A DNA stretch of 64,000 nucleotides, taken from NCBI RefSeq assembly GCF_021018805.1, contig NC_086251.1, positions 40,742,767-40,806,766 of the forward strand, read 5' to 3'. The translations under genes were made by a program, and so were the position numbers. The stretch comes from Prinia subflava (lineage: Eukaryota; Chordata; Aves; Passeriformes; Cisticolidae). Shown in pieces: positions 23,101 to 34,842 of this stretch. Below the pieces are notes generated by a model. It worked only from the letters and a program-made list of their open reading frames with translations. It was not told where the DNA came from and ran no database searches. Position 1 is the stretch's first letter. Each line of letters opens with the position of its first letter.

Positions 23101-24648
23101 GATTGCCACTGCTCATCTAGCACCGATAGCACACAGTCCTTGCCTTTTCATTGGGGTGGGGTAGTGGGGCTTAGTCCAGTTTGGATCTCAACAGGCAGAT
23201 AAAAAAATGCAGGGAGGCAAGTAGATGATGGATGGTAAATTTCTGCTAGTTTTTATTTTTTTCAATTCGAGTGGACAGTGACCCCCTGCTGCTCCTGGGT
23301 TCATTCCCTGAGCACTCTTCGCCTTGGGTTGATTCCGCATCAGGGACTTTGTTTTTCTGATGTGGTTCTTTACAGAAAACCATGGCTCATTTTGAGCTAA
23401 AGTGGTATGAAAGGAGGCACCAGCTCCATCTGCCCCAGGGTTTTCTAGCTTATGTTTTGAGGGGAATGAGTCATGAGAAAGCTGGGACTCCTGGCCCCTG
23501 GGTGATTCCCATCAGTTCCTGAGTTCAACAACAGTCATGATTTCCAAAGCATTTGGTCATGCCAAATGCTGTTTGCTGTGTGAGCTCCTGCTGTGACTGC
23601 AGCTGTAACTGCTGGGTGCATTTCAACCTGTGCAGGAATCAGCGTGGCAGTGGAGGTTCACTTTGACAAGATGATGGTGCAGCTTTCCAGAGCCTCCCCT
23701 CCAAGTGCTGGGTCTTGCTTTAGCTCTCTCAGCTGAGTTTCCAATCCTCTGGTCCTGCCCAGGCTGCTGGCTCCATGGTCAGTTGATGCCTGCAATGCTT
23801 CAGTCTGGAGCTGGCTACACTTCAGCAGAAGCAGAGGTTGCAAAGGCTTTGGTGCTCTCAGTATTGTTGAGACAAGGCTGAACATCATTATTAAACCCTT
23901 TGTTGTTATTCTCATGAATACCAGTATTAATTCAGTTCTTCTGAGGCCTTAGTTTCTCTTTTCTTCTGACTCAAGCGTCTCCCCTTCCTCCCCATGGTGC
24001 GCTGCTTTCCTCGGCTGCTGGCAGGAAGCAGTGAGTCTCTTCTTTCCAGGGCCATGACAGGTTTCCTGTGGCAGGTGGTTTTCTGGTTAAAGACGGCGGT
24101 TATTCAACGTGCTCTCCCCTGGGGGCTGGGCTGCCCGGGAAGCGCCCGGAGATGTGTGTGCATGAGAGGGAGCGAGAAAGCCTGGGCGGGAGCCAGCCAC
24201 AGTCAGTTCTCGTAAGCCGGGCCGGGGAGCGTGGCTGGGGCTGCCGGCATCGCACCCACACCCGGCCTGGCCAGCTGGCGGAGGAGGGTTTGCCCAGGCG
24301 TGGCTCTGTGAGGAATTTACCAGAACTATAGCATTCTGGAAATTCTGTGGGGCAGAGAGGTGAAGGACTATAACCCTCATGTCCCTACCTCGTCCCTGTG
24401 GGTCCCATGCTGAGAAAGCCCCTGTGGTTTTTTCTCCTCAGGAGAGTGAAGACTTGGAGAGACAGAATGCTGCCCTGCGCCGGGAGATCAAGCAGCTAAC
24501 AGAGGAAATGAAGCACTTCACCTCGATGCTGAGCTCCCACGAACCACTCTGCTCCATCCTGACATCCCCTCCACCGCCTCCAGAAGTGCTTTATGCCACA
24601 CACTCTTTTCACCAGCCCCACATTAGCTCCCCACGCTTCCAGCACTGA
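20072..24648 (+). CDS. BATF: BATF, basic leucine zipper ATF-like transcription factor (complete)
   Basis: The coding sequence is join(20072..20137, 21957..22061, 24442..24648), 125 residues, the same length as human BATF. The protein is a nuclear AP-1 factor that lacks an activation domain. It dimerises with JUN, JUNB or JUND and, with IRF4/IRF8, binds AP-1-IRF composite elements in T, B and dendritic cells. Residues 1-22 are the Ser-rich MPHSSDSSDS start, 23-57 the basic region (RREKNRIAAQKSR), 58-90 the zipper, and the tail ends FHQPHISSPRFQH. BATF2 is excluded by length; BATF3 lacks this tail. Odd point: residue 46 is Leu where human BATF has Gln (QKSRLRQ). The IRF-contact positions known in mouse/human (H55, K63, E77) correspond to H56, R64 and E78 here. 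All splice borders are GT-AG and phase 0. Confidence 0.98.
20138..21956 (+). other. BATF: BATF intron 1
   Basis: A 1.8-kb intron. The only structure noted is a cluster of short local duplications at 20885-21000 (AAAGGATATAAT and ATATCTGAGACA units each repeated). No coding or RNA feature seen. Confidence 0.9.
21957..22061 (+). CDS. BATF: BATF coding exon 2: basic region
   Basis: 35 codons, phase 0 at both ends. The acceptor is CCCTAG at 21956 and the donor GTGAGC at 22062. It starts DSSDDMRKVQRREKNRIAAQ and continues KSRLRQTQKADTLHL. Same length, phases and alignment as the JDP2 basic-region exon. Codon CTG (Leu46) replaces the Gln of human BATF. Confidence 0.98.
22062..24441 (+). other. BATF: BATF intron 2
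   Basis: A 2.4-kb intron separating basic region and zipper. It contains a perfect palindromic AP-1 site (23466-23474) and a GC/CpG-rich patch (about 24100-24300) shortly before exon 3. Nothing else is recognised. Confidence 0.9.
23466..23474. promoter_or_regulatory. Palindromic AP-1 site in BATF intron 2
   Basis: ATGAGTCAT is the optimal AP-1 sequence. It is followed after 3 bases (counted from TGAGTCA) by GAAA, the core of an IRF half-site, giving a layout close to AP-1-IRF composite elements bound by BATF/JUN/IRF4. Those usually have a different exact spacing, so this is a candidate only. Autoregulation is inference. Confidence 0.35.
24442..24648 (+). CDS. BATF: BATF coding exon 3: zipper and C-terminus
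   Basis: 68 codons plus TGA. The acceptor is TTTCTCCTCAG at 24441. It starts ESEDLERQNAALRREIKQLT and continues EEMKHFTSMLSSHEPLCSIL, then a Pro-rich linker (TSPPPPPEV) and the conserved end HSFHQPHISSPRFQH. Confidence 0.98.
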   Translation, partial: ESEDLERQNAALRREIKQLTEEMKHFTSMLSSHEPLCSILTSPPPPPEVLYATHSFHQPHISSPRFQH

Positions 24649-25088
24649 GCCAGCCTGCAGGACAGCAGCCTGCCAGCTCCACTGATGGAGAAGTAACTTT
24701 GTGGGGCTTGCTTTTCCATCCAAGGGAAGGAATTGGACAGATAGACATTCCTTCTTAAAGTATGTATTCTGAGTGATTTGCCTAAGACTTGCTCCCTGTG
24801 CAGAAATGGCAGAGCCACCATGAGGTATCTTTGGACAGTTTCCAGCTTGGATTCTGGGAGGAAGAGGCAGTCACAAAAGAGCACCAACCCCCTTCTCTGG
24901 TCCTTGTTTGGGGAGACTCACAGGAGTGTGCAGCACGGCAACCTCCATGAGAGCAGCTGGCTGTGGCACGCAACAGCCAGAGCTCCAGGAAAAGGACAGG
25001 GAGCAGGGGTGGAGGGGAAGGTTGGGGGCCACAGAGTGTCAGGGCAAAGCTGGTTTATTTTTGTAAAATAAAGATTGAAAATGCTTAA
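24649..25088 (+). other. BATF: BATF 3' UTR
   Basis: About 440 bases from the stop codon to just past a canonical AATAAA (25067-25072). The length fits the compact BATF transcript. Confidence 0.85.
25067..25072 (+). terminator. BATF: BATF poly(A) signal AATAAA
   Basis: A canonical hexamer inside TTGTAAAATAAAGATTG, followed by a T-rich stretch (CTCTTTGTTTCC) about 17-30 bases downstream, as expected for cleavage and polyadenylation near 25085-25090. Confidence 0.85.
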
Positions 25089-28049
25089 CTCTTTGTTTCC
25101 AAAATAGGATTTGAGTCACTCCTAAAGCCTGGCATAATTTGGCAAAGGTACAGTGAAGAGACAGGCAGCAGGAGGGGAGAACTTGGAGCCCAGAAAACAG
25201 CCCTGCATGCATAGCAGTCTAATCCAGGGCCAGCAACCAGAGCCCCACGTTTAGAAGGGGGGCCCATGCATGTAGGCTGGGCAGGCTGAGGAGCAATGGT
25301 TTGTAGGGTGATGATGTCGCTGGGGAGGATAGGTCTCTCCTTGCTGCAGGGCTGGACCTGGCTAATGAGTGTGACATGCCAGGTAGTATCACAGGTCTCT
25401 GCTGAGCCTCTCAGCTCCCTGCAGCTGGTGGCCATGCCTCACATGCTCCCCTTGCATGTGTGGAGGTGCACTGCCATGTTGTGTCAGCTCACAGGCAGGT
25501 CTTGGTGGGATGGTGGAGCCTTCAGTTTGGCCAGCAGCACAGCTGGGAAGGAGCATCATGGCATGGAGGGAGCTGGTGCTGTTTTCCTGGCATGCACAGG
25601 AGAAGCAGCACCTAGCAGGACTCTTGCTCCAAGGTACCCTGCTAAGGCATGTAGCTGCAGCCTACATTCTTTCTCCTTGCCCATCAGTCACAGCTTCACA
25701 AAAGGCTGCTGCCCTACCTCATGCATTGAAACAGATGAAACCTGAAAGGTCAAAGAGGAGTAGATTAGTACTTCTGAGACTGATTTGCTGGAAACACAAG
25801 CCAGTCCATACAGGCAATCTCTGCACCTTACCCCACACCAGCCAGCGGCCCATTTATCAGCCCCACTCTTTACACAAGGCTGAATCCCACCTGCCAGTGG
25901 TTCTGTTGCTCACAGTGGTTCAGGACTGCTGCCATCTTCAAGGAGCATCAGCTGCAATCTTTTCAGCATAGAGTACCACACACAATGCTGCTGATGTAGG
26001 CTTTTAAATGAGGGAAGTAGACTAAATTTGTAGATATCCTTCTTGCAGGCCCAGAGAAGCGGCCTATTTCCAGATGGGTTTTGGCCCATCATCACAGACC
26101 TCAAGAGCAGTTGGGTAAAGTCTGTAATGTGCTGTGCTGTGCACATTTTCTCTCTCTGGTTTGCACTAGCAAGATGATAACCAAATACTGCCATGTCTCA
26201 GCAAGCTGTCCTCAGGATAGGTGCAGGTAGCACTGTGATTTCTCCTGCCACAGTCTGTTCAGAGGTTTGTGAGCCTCCTGTCTCCAGTTTCTGTGCCAGC
26301 AAGGGAAGCACGGTGGTCAGAGATGCCTGGTGTCAGCACATTGGCCTGGTGTCACCCAAGGTGTCACCTACAAAAGCAGTGCTGAGGCAATAGGGGATTG
26401 CTCTGGCCTTCCCTGTCTGTGTGGCTCTGGGATGAGGGATGAGCACATTTAGGGAAGGACATAGGGAAGGATGGTGGTTGTTCCAGACAGGGAGCTGGGT
26501 TTCTGCATATATGACATGCAGAATACATCTACAGGAACAATTTCAATGTCTTACACCATCCTTCTCTGCTAGATCTCACACTAATAGGCTTCACCCTAAC
26601 CATTGGTTCAACAAACAGAGCTGCTGGTTCCTTGCACAGGACATGCTTTGAGCCAGTCGGGCTGCACAGGCTCTTCCCAAGGTTCTTTTCTCTGTAATTT
26701 GTCCCTTTAAGTCTGAGAGAGACAACTGACTCCAGCTCTAGATGAACCTGTCTTTACAGGCCCTGCTTCTGCTCCTTGAGCTTCTTGTGAATTTTCTTCC
26801 AGATTTTTCACTTTTGCTGTTCCTTAGGGTTCTGATGTTCCCATGCTTCCTGGTTTACAGTCAGAGAAAAAAGCTATTTGAAAAACCCCTTGCCTGGGGT
26901 TTGCTGTGGAAGGCACTGCAGACTCATTGCTCTTCACTGGAGGTTGCAACAGAGTCCCACCAAAGCTTGCAGTGTTGCCCACAGTGAGAGATCTCCACCC
27001 TTGCTGCGACCTTTGTATTTTCTCATGGCTATAAAATGCTAAGCTTGGTTTTAGCTGCAGATGGAGGAGGTCCTACCATGATGTACATGAAACCTATGCC
27101 CACTCACATACGGAGCCAATATTCTTGCTGCAAAGCTGTCAGAGTCTAAATCCTTCAGGCTGGGTGGGGTTCTGTGTAATGCCCATAGAACTACTAGACC
27201 CAGTCACTGGTAACGTCTCAGACATATTACTGCAACTCAGAACGAAAATAACCAGCAAGTGGTGAGACTGGCAGACGGGTTTGCAACAACATCCTCTCCA
27301 AAACCTAAACAATATTCTTGGCATCATCAGTCAATGTGTCCTGCTCCCTCTGTGGGGCTGACTGTGAGCTGGAAGGCCTCCTACCAGTGCTGAGCTCAGC
27401 CACTTTGGCCAGACCAAGCTGTTCTGGTGTTCGCTGGTCCTAGGAGACACATCTTCAATCTGACATGGCTTTGTCCCGGTCTTGCCCTCAAAAACCTGAT
27501 CACAGAACATGATCTGCGTGGCTTAAGCCGGTTTTGACCTCTCCCACCTTCTGAAATGGTGAGGTACCTGGGAGGCAGCCTCTCTTTGTTATAAAGAATG
27601 GTTCTCCTGGGAGAATGTCCTTGTCACCAAAGCAGCAAGGGACAACATATCCTTTCTGCCCTTTCAGACAGTGTAGGGAAAAAAATCCTTTCCTAAAGCT
27701 ATTTGCAGAGCTGCACAAACTGCTTGTTCCAGCTGTGTGAGGAGATTCCTTCACTTCTGTACTGGTGCTGCCTCTTGCTTCTCTTTCCCGGGCTCCCTGC
27801 CTTTCCTCAAGACTCCTCACACGCTGCTTTTGATTTCTCAGTGGCCAAGTGCCTGTCCTCTGGTGTGGCCCTCACTGCTGTCGGCAAATGAACTGCAAAT
27901 GAACTTAAACGAGGAGCAAGGTGCAGGGAGGTGGCCAGGGCAATCACTGCCGATTGCTTTCCATTGTCTGCTCCTCCCAGCAACGCAATTCCTGTAATTT
28001 TCATTTCCTTGGCATCTGGCATTCCTCAAGTGCTGTGTGTGTTATCTGG

Positions 28050-28420
28050 CCGTGCCCCGCCTTCAGGAGCACCGAGCTGCTGCCTGCTCCAGGGGAAGGG
28101 GATGCTTCTGGGCTCGCAGCCGGTGAACCGAGTGATGTCCGGGCCTGGGGAAGCCTGTCCTGCCCCAGGAGGGTGTCAGCGCCCTTCTGCTGCGCTACAG
28201 AGCACCTCGCTGGAAACATCTCTCAAAGCAGTACAAAAACGAGGAGGCTGAGAGACCCTTTTGCAGCAGGGGGAGGCCAGAGAGGAGACAGAGCTCTGCG
28301 CTGCAAGCACAGCCGGCCGAACGCCGCGGGTGTGCTGGCCTCTGCTGGGCGAAGGCTGCGCGCTGCCAGCCGCACCTGCGCTGCTCCGCGCACAGCCACC
28401 GCGGCTAGGGACGGACCAAG
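28050..28420. promoter_or_regulatory. CpG-rich patch downstream of BATF
   Basis: CpG density rises sharply (for example GGCCGAACGCCGCGGGTGTG near 28315 and GCTGCGCGCTGCCAGCCGCA near 28353), then falls away. It lies inside a 299-codon open frame (27921-28820, + strand) that begins with GTG and resembles no family I know. It may be an unannotated promoter/enhancer or first exon of a non-coding transcript; the protein reading is not supported. Confidence 0.4.
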
Positions 28421-31400
28421 CAGCTCTGGGGGAGCTTTGGGCACTTGTGTCACAGATCCCATGCCAGAATTCACTTCTGTTAGAACTACCAGCCTGCATC
28501 AGCACGAGGATAACCTCCTGCATGCTGAACTAAAGCAGCAGCCCAAAAAGAGACCCTCTCTGCTTCCTGCAATGATTGTAGTGTACAAAGCAGCACTAGT
28601 CACACAAAAATGCTGCCTGGATGCTAATACTTCAGTACACAGAGATCAAAAAATATCAGGAATCACTGCTAAGAGACAAAGTATTTTTATAAATCACAAG
28701 CTGTCAAGAAGGGAAAAAACAAAGCATGGCATGAAATGGTTAAGATTTTCTCTGAGTGAACAGCACTGTGCTCACTTTGTCTGTGTTCGGCTGTGTTTTT
28801 GCCACCTTAGTGATTGTTGATCTGGAGGAGATTTGAGCAGCGAGGCAGAGTTATATGTATCCATTAAGTTTTTTGAGGTTACTCAAAAACTCTACCCAAC
28901 TAAATGTTAGGGAGCACATACTCATTGCTTGCCAGGGCAGGGTTATAATCCATGTGTTAGGGTTAAAATATGAGACTATAATTTTTATTGCAGCTGAGGT
29001 TGCAGACACCAGCTCCTGAGAGTTCTCCTACCTCAGAGACATACATGCAGTGGCAAGACACCTTCCCCACAACTCTTATTCCAGTTCTGTGCTTTTTGCT
29101 AAGACACTATCAGCTTTTCTCCCCTCACAACAGCCGTGACTTGGTGCTGTGGTCCTCAGAACTTCTCCCAAGTTTGTTTTTTTGCTGCAGTGTGAGTGGG
29201 ATAAAGAAGAGGGAAATGCCTGAGTTCAGCAGTGAGGCTATGCACAGTTCCAACACTCTTTTATTATTAATTAATGTCAGCTGCAAGCGATAGAAGATTA
29301 AAATCTTTTTCTCATGTCATTGCCATGAACTGGTATGACTCACTGAGATGGAGGCTGGAGGATGCTGAGTAAGAAGGGCTTATATACTTCAAGCTTTGGT
29401 ATTTGGGGTTAATCCGTGACCCTGATCTGGACCAGGCATGGAAATCTATAGCTGAGTTTTGAGGCTAACTCAATCTTTTTTCACTTCTTTTATTCTGAGC
29501 TGAACAAAGACATCTTCGTATCTCATGTGCATGCCTGGTGCACAGCAGAGGAGTGAGGTGGGTTTGCTCCAATAACAGAGCGTATGCACAGCTCTCTGTA
29601 TCTCCAGCTGTCTGTATCTCCACAGCTTTTCACAAGCAAAGGTTGAGAGCTGGGCTCAGATACTCAAGCAGCACAGCAGGCTAACCACAGTTACACAGTT
29701 TTTGGATTAGAGCCGGTTCTCATCCGGCCTGATCAGAGAATGGGGCAGCGCAAGTTGATATGTTTGCAGAAGGCCATGCAGAGGTAGCATAAGCACCCTC
29801 TGTCTGGAGGGGTGTGTGCTAACCAGGAACCAGCACCTTTGAGGCACCTTGTGTGCAAGTGCTTGTCCATCCTGTGCACTCCTTTTACATCTTTTTCTTA
29901 CTGCAAGGAGGCAGCTGTGAATATTAGCACTTCAGCCATTCCCTCCCATCTACTCTTTACAGTTCACACTTACACCACTCATCCACACAAACATCACATC
30001 TGAACTGGACAGAGTTAAATTAAAGCCATTGCTCTGTTAAAGCCAGGCTTTGAACAGGGAGATTAGATTTGCAAAGGACTGGTTAAGTTCAAGCTGCTCT
30101 TGGGCAAGCCCTTGCAGCCCAGGCTGGAAGGTGTCAAACTGGAAAAAACCCTGCCCCTAGCAGGGCCACACAAACCACCATAACTCTTTGTGCCCCTCTA
30201 AAATAGACACAGATGATGCATCTTCACTGAAGCTCCCGGAGAGTGAGAGCGACATATGAAATATGCTGAAGGGGAGCAAAACCTTATTTCCTTTCCCCGA
30301 GTTCTACTTCTGAAAGGCCTAAAGCTTTGGACAGTACAGGCTGGGTGCTCAAAGTTAGCCCCTGCACAACCTTGGTGGTTCTGAGGTCTGCAGTCTTTGC
30401 TAGATGAGAGTTTAGACTGTGCAACTAAGCCATTGTGTTTTGTTTAGCGGAAGGTAATTTTTGCAAAATTTTGAATGCTGCAGAGGTTACCTGCTGCACT
30501 GTTATGAATGGAGTTCTCCACCACTGTTCAGGTACCCAGATCTTCACCCTGAGAATGTAACAGGAAAGATTCTTAAAGGGTTTAGGGTATCGAAATAATT
30601 GTGTATCTAAACTACAGTAATAAACTAATCCATTGCCATTGTAAGCTGTATTCTGGGTGGCTCTTGGGGTGCAGAAAGCTCTGGGTGCCAGCAGAGGGCT
30701 TGCAGGGTACCCTGCTCCATCGGGGAACACCACTGGCTTTGTCCAGAGCAGCAGCCCTGCCAGCCCATGCTTCACTGTGTGTCTCCAGCTCAGCACTGCA
30801 TCCAGCTGTGACCCCAACATGAGCGGCTCTGCCAGCTACTTGAATCTTGTCATTTGATACAACTACCTGACCTCTGAAGAAATTCACTAAAGCAATTTAG
30901 GAGCTGAACCCAAAAATAAATCCTTCTCCTTCTGCTAACAAAGATCTTGTAATCTTTCCTGCAATGTCTATTGTGAAAAGTTGTGTGGGATATCTGCTGA
31001 CAGTTCTTCTAGACATAAATGCTATCAGTCAAAATGTGATAGATCCACCTAAGAGGGCTTTTGTTAGGCTTTGTAAGTGCAATGATGAAATTTAGAGGCA
31101 CAAATAACAAGGCTGAGTGTTTGAAAGCAAGGGACATCCTGTGATCCTTCGAGGTTAGATACTTCCTATTTAAAAGGAATCTAAAGAACTGTATGGATGT
31201 GAAATCTGGTAGATCCTTGAGTACTTGCTTTTCCTTTTTTCTTTTGCTCACATACTCCTTGGATCTCTGAACTGCTGTGGAGAGAAAACACACCAAGGAA
31301 TTATACTTTTCACAATAATTTTCTATAATACCTTTTGTATACCCCCAAGCCAATGTTCTTCACCCATTCGTATCACCTTCCTTGTCATCGAGCCCTAATT

Positions 31401-34009
31401 GCCATCTGGATTATCATTGCTGTCACCATCCCTAGCACTTATATTTATTGGGTGGACTTTGAGAACAGCAAGCTTGTTGCAAGGCTTTACATAACATAAA
31501 GGAATGTATGTACTAATTGGTCATAAAGGCAGCATATATTCCAAGACTGCCAGTGTTGGATTTCTTGAGATCAGTAGGGAAGAAGATTATAGAGGTTAGG
31601 CTCTACCTTATGACCTGCACTGTTACACTTAATTTGGGTCCTGCTTCTTCCTCTGACTTAGTGCATTCCAATCTTCCCAGATACTTTTGGCTCTAGGATC
31701 CTATAAGCTTTTTAGCACTTCTGTTAATCTCCATGTAAAGGAGATTTCCCTCTAGCTTTAAAATCCACTTGAAAGGGTTGTCCTGAAATATAAATAATTT
31801 TTCATGCCTAAGAAATTTTTATATAAATATGCTGTGATGAGGGAAATCCAAAAGCAGCTGCTCTGGTGTTTAGAAGGGAAAGAGGCATGTGAGTAGAAAC
31901 AGATGCAGCAATAGAGGAGGAAATGCAAAGCACAGGGGTTTTATTTTAGTATTTTATAATTAGAAATTTGCAAATTATATAAAGGGGTGATTGAATAGTT
32001 CACAGAGTTAGTAACAAAACAGCCCTGAAATCCAAGGACAGGAGTTCAGGGAAGTGTGGGCCTACAGGTATGAAAAACCCTTGTCTGACTTGGCTTTGAG
32101 GAGCCAGTGTTCCTTCCCTACCTGGCTCATGTTCACTTGACAGGCTGCAGTCACCAGAGGCTGGGCACTGCATTCACACATCTCATTTCAGCTGTTATCT
32201 TCAGCAGAGTCTGTGTTTTAGTCATTCTTGACTTACCATTTGCCTTTTCTGACAGGACCAAGACATTGGAGCGAATGGCTCCTTGCTTGGCAGGCTCTGA
32301 CTTGCTGCAGATCTTATGTTGATGCTGAGTAAACCTGAGGATTTTTGAGAAATTTAGGAGCTGAAGGTGGGACAAAAACAAAACTCAGGATGACAGACTG
32401 TTTTTGACTGCAGCTTGGAGTAGAGCTGGCAGGAGGCAAAGGACTCAACATGTGTCTCACTCATCTCCCATATATCTAAAGATTTGTCTCTTGTGTGTGT
32501 TCTTCTTTTATTCATGCATTGAGAAATTTAACTGTTCTCTGTGTCTTCCTGATGTGTGACAGTATCTCCTAGATTCCTAATTTGTTCTCTTTATACTTTT
32601 ACTGCTTGTTCTTTTTTGAAAACCACATTCCATCTTCCTCTTTGCTGCCCAGAGACCTTAGGACAGCAGACTGCCATACAGTACCTAATTCCATTATCCT
32701 GCATTTATCTGAGTTTACAAATTAAAGATGCCATGGACTGTGACAATACTTTCAGTTACAGATAGCTAAAGCTACAGTCCTAAAGTCATTTCAACCTTAA
32801 TACAACATGTAGGTTACATATTTAAGTAAGGCTTGACTAACTCAGTAATGTCTTAACCATCTGCAAATTTTGTTCCTTGCACTGCTAAAGGGATAATAAA
32901 TGATGGTCCTCTGAACAAACCCAGATTGCCATCCTAAAAATTACCTGTACATTTCTTTTCTTGACTTTGTTTTTCAACTGCTTTTAAATCAATGATAGTG
33001 ATTACCTCTGTGTAACTTTAATTTCTGTATAATATTGTGGAGAATTTTAAAAGGTATTTTCAAATCTTACCAGCCTAGAAGTTAATCTTCTGTACTCTCT
33101 TAGTTTTATTGTTAGAGTTCTCAGATGAAGTAGTTGTTGAACCGTGATAGTCTTTTTCCTGCTCTGTTTCACCTCTGTCCTATCTGCACTACCATTACTC
33201 ATTGGATTCCTTATAACATTTAGATTACAAATTTGTTACAACAAATTCCTCTGATCTTTCTGTTGTCTCAGTGCAGAGCTTCGAGTTAACTTTGGTTGCC
33301 TAATTTAATAATAAATGGGACTGGATACCTTTTTTTCTGGCTTTTGCTTCTGAATTTGCCTTTCTTATTTATTATGTAAAAGAGCTACATTATGTTTATG
33401 TTGTACCATTGTGAGAAGCATCCCAGGTGAGGCTGGAGGTTCACTGGCAAAGCTGTGGGCTGAGGAGGGAGAGAGTAGGAGGATTTGCAGCTCTGCCCCA
33501 TGGAACTTTCAGCAGAGTACATAGGGCAGACTGCACTGGTTCTGCTCATCTCCAGCTCTGCTTCTGGCCACTGCTGAGAGTAGGAAACCCAAGCAGGTGA
33601 CAAGGAATAAGCTCTGTGAGGATACACAGCAAGAACCACTTAAACTGGCATTTGTGCTTGTTGGAATAATTTATGCAAAGCTTTTTTGTTTTGGGAGTTT
33701 GTTTGTTTTCTTTCATGGTAAATAAGAACGTAAAGGTATCAAAGCTGTTTGTCTTTGCTCCTCATGCTAGGTGGATAACTCAGAGGACAGCAGCAGTAAC
33801 CTTTGACAGTGTTCCACCAAGTAGGCAAAAAGGGTATGTTATGATGCAGCTATCAAGTAAATACAAGCCAGAGAAACCTCACTTTTTCATACTCTGTATT
33901 CCTTTGTTTCAGGAATACAACATCCAAAAGACACTGCTCCCATTTTTCCAAATGAATTTTGACCTTTGTGCTAAATGCTGGAAGAGAGCTGAACACCACC
34001 ACTAAACTC

Positions 34010-34260
34010 ACGTCCTTGTGCTGAGGAATGTTTATGCAATTCAGGTAACATGATGCTAATTAAATGAACTGTAGATCATAAATGATCTCCAGGCAGGCAT
34101 CTGCCAGTGGCGTGTTGCTCAAGTAATGGGAAAACAAGCGCTGACTCATTAACTGCGAATTCCCCATGAGAATGGAAACAAACACCACTTTTGGCTCTTT
34201 TACTTCAGTGACGCTGAGATGTTTTAATTTTGATTTCACTGGATATTTTCACTCTCTAGT
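34010..34260. promoter_or_regulatory. FLVCR2: Candidate upstream regulatory element of FLVCR2
   Basis: An AT-rich block about 600-800 bases before the start codon. It has a TAATTAAAT homeobox-type motif, the palindrome GATCATAAATGATC (34074-34087), an AP-1 site TGACTCA (34142-34148) and a TGACG half-CRE near 34209. Dense recognisable motifs suggest an enhancer, but I cannot see conservation from one sequence. Confidence 0.35.
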
Positions 34261-34767
34261 GTGCCATTGTGAAAAAAAAAACATCAGAGGCCAACTCAAA
34301 CGAACTCCAAACCAATTCCTCCTCTAGGACTCCACCCTGGCATCTCTGGCGGCGCCGGGCATTGCCCGCTCCCTCACAGCCTCCCCCAGGTCACAGTTCT
34401 GCTCAGCCCACGTCCCCTCATCGCTGGCGGCCGAAGCCTCTCCTCCCCCGGAACGCCGGGGGGCCCTCGGCGGGCCCGGGCAGTGGCGGGGGGCAGCCCT
34501 AGGGCGGGGGTCGCGGCCCCTGTGCTGCGGGGCGGGCAGGGCATCGGCAGGACCCGGGCCAGGGTAGCGGCCCACCACTGCCCCGGCGCTTCGAGGGCCT
34601 GCCGTGCCCCCCGGGCGGCCCGAGCCCTTCCCGGCCTCGCTGCGGGGCGGGGCCGAGGGCGCGGAGGGCCGGCCCGGGCCGGGGGCACCTCCCCGCGCTG
34701 CGGCCGCCAGTGAGCCCGGCGGGGGCGGCCGGGCGGGGCCTTTGGGGCAGGTGGTGCCAGCGCCGAA

Positions 34768-34830
34768 GCCGTGCCGTGCCGTGCCGAGCCGTGTCGAGCC
34801 GTGCCGTGCCGTGCCGTGCCGGGTGCGGCT
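34768..34830 (+). repeat. FLVCR2: GTGCC-unit tandem repeat in FLVCR2 5' leader
   Basis: About a dozen pentamer units of GTGCC with GAGCC and GTGTC variants run to about 13 bases before the FLVCR2 ATG. Because the tract has no stop in frame with the start codon, the reading frame stays open 72 bases upstream (from GTG at 34771), but there is no ATG in it. Confidence 0.9.
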
Positions 34831-34842
34831 CACGGTGCCGGC

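Larger units (their letters stand above)
25091..34330. other. BATF-FLVCR2 intergenic region
   Basis: About 9 kb without a recognisable gene. It includes a CpG-rich patch (28050-28420) and an AT-rich, motif-dense stretch (34010-34260) upstream of FLVCR2. 30900-33400 is AT-rich and featureless. No CR1 or LTR copy was recognised in this interval, though short decayed ones could be missed. Confidence 0.7.

Noticed and set aside
34771..34842. In-frame N-terminal extension of FLVCR2
   Set aside because: It would start at GTG within the GTGCC repeat and encodes only repeat-derived Pro/Cys/Arg/Ala; the ATG at 34843 has a good Kozak context.
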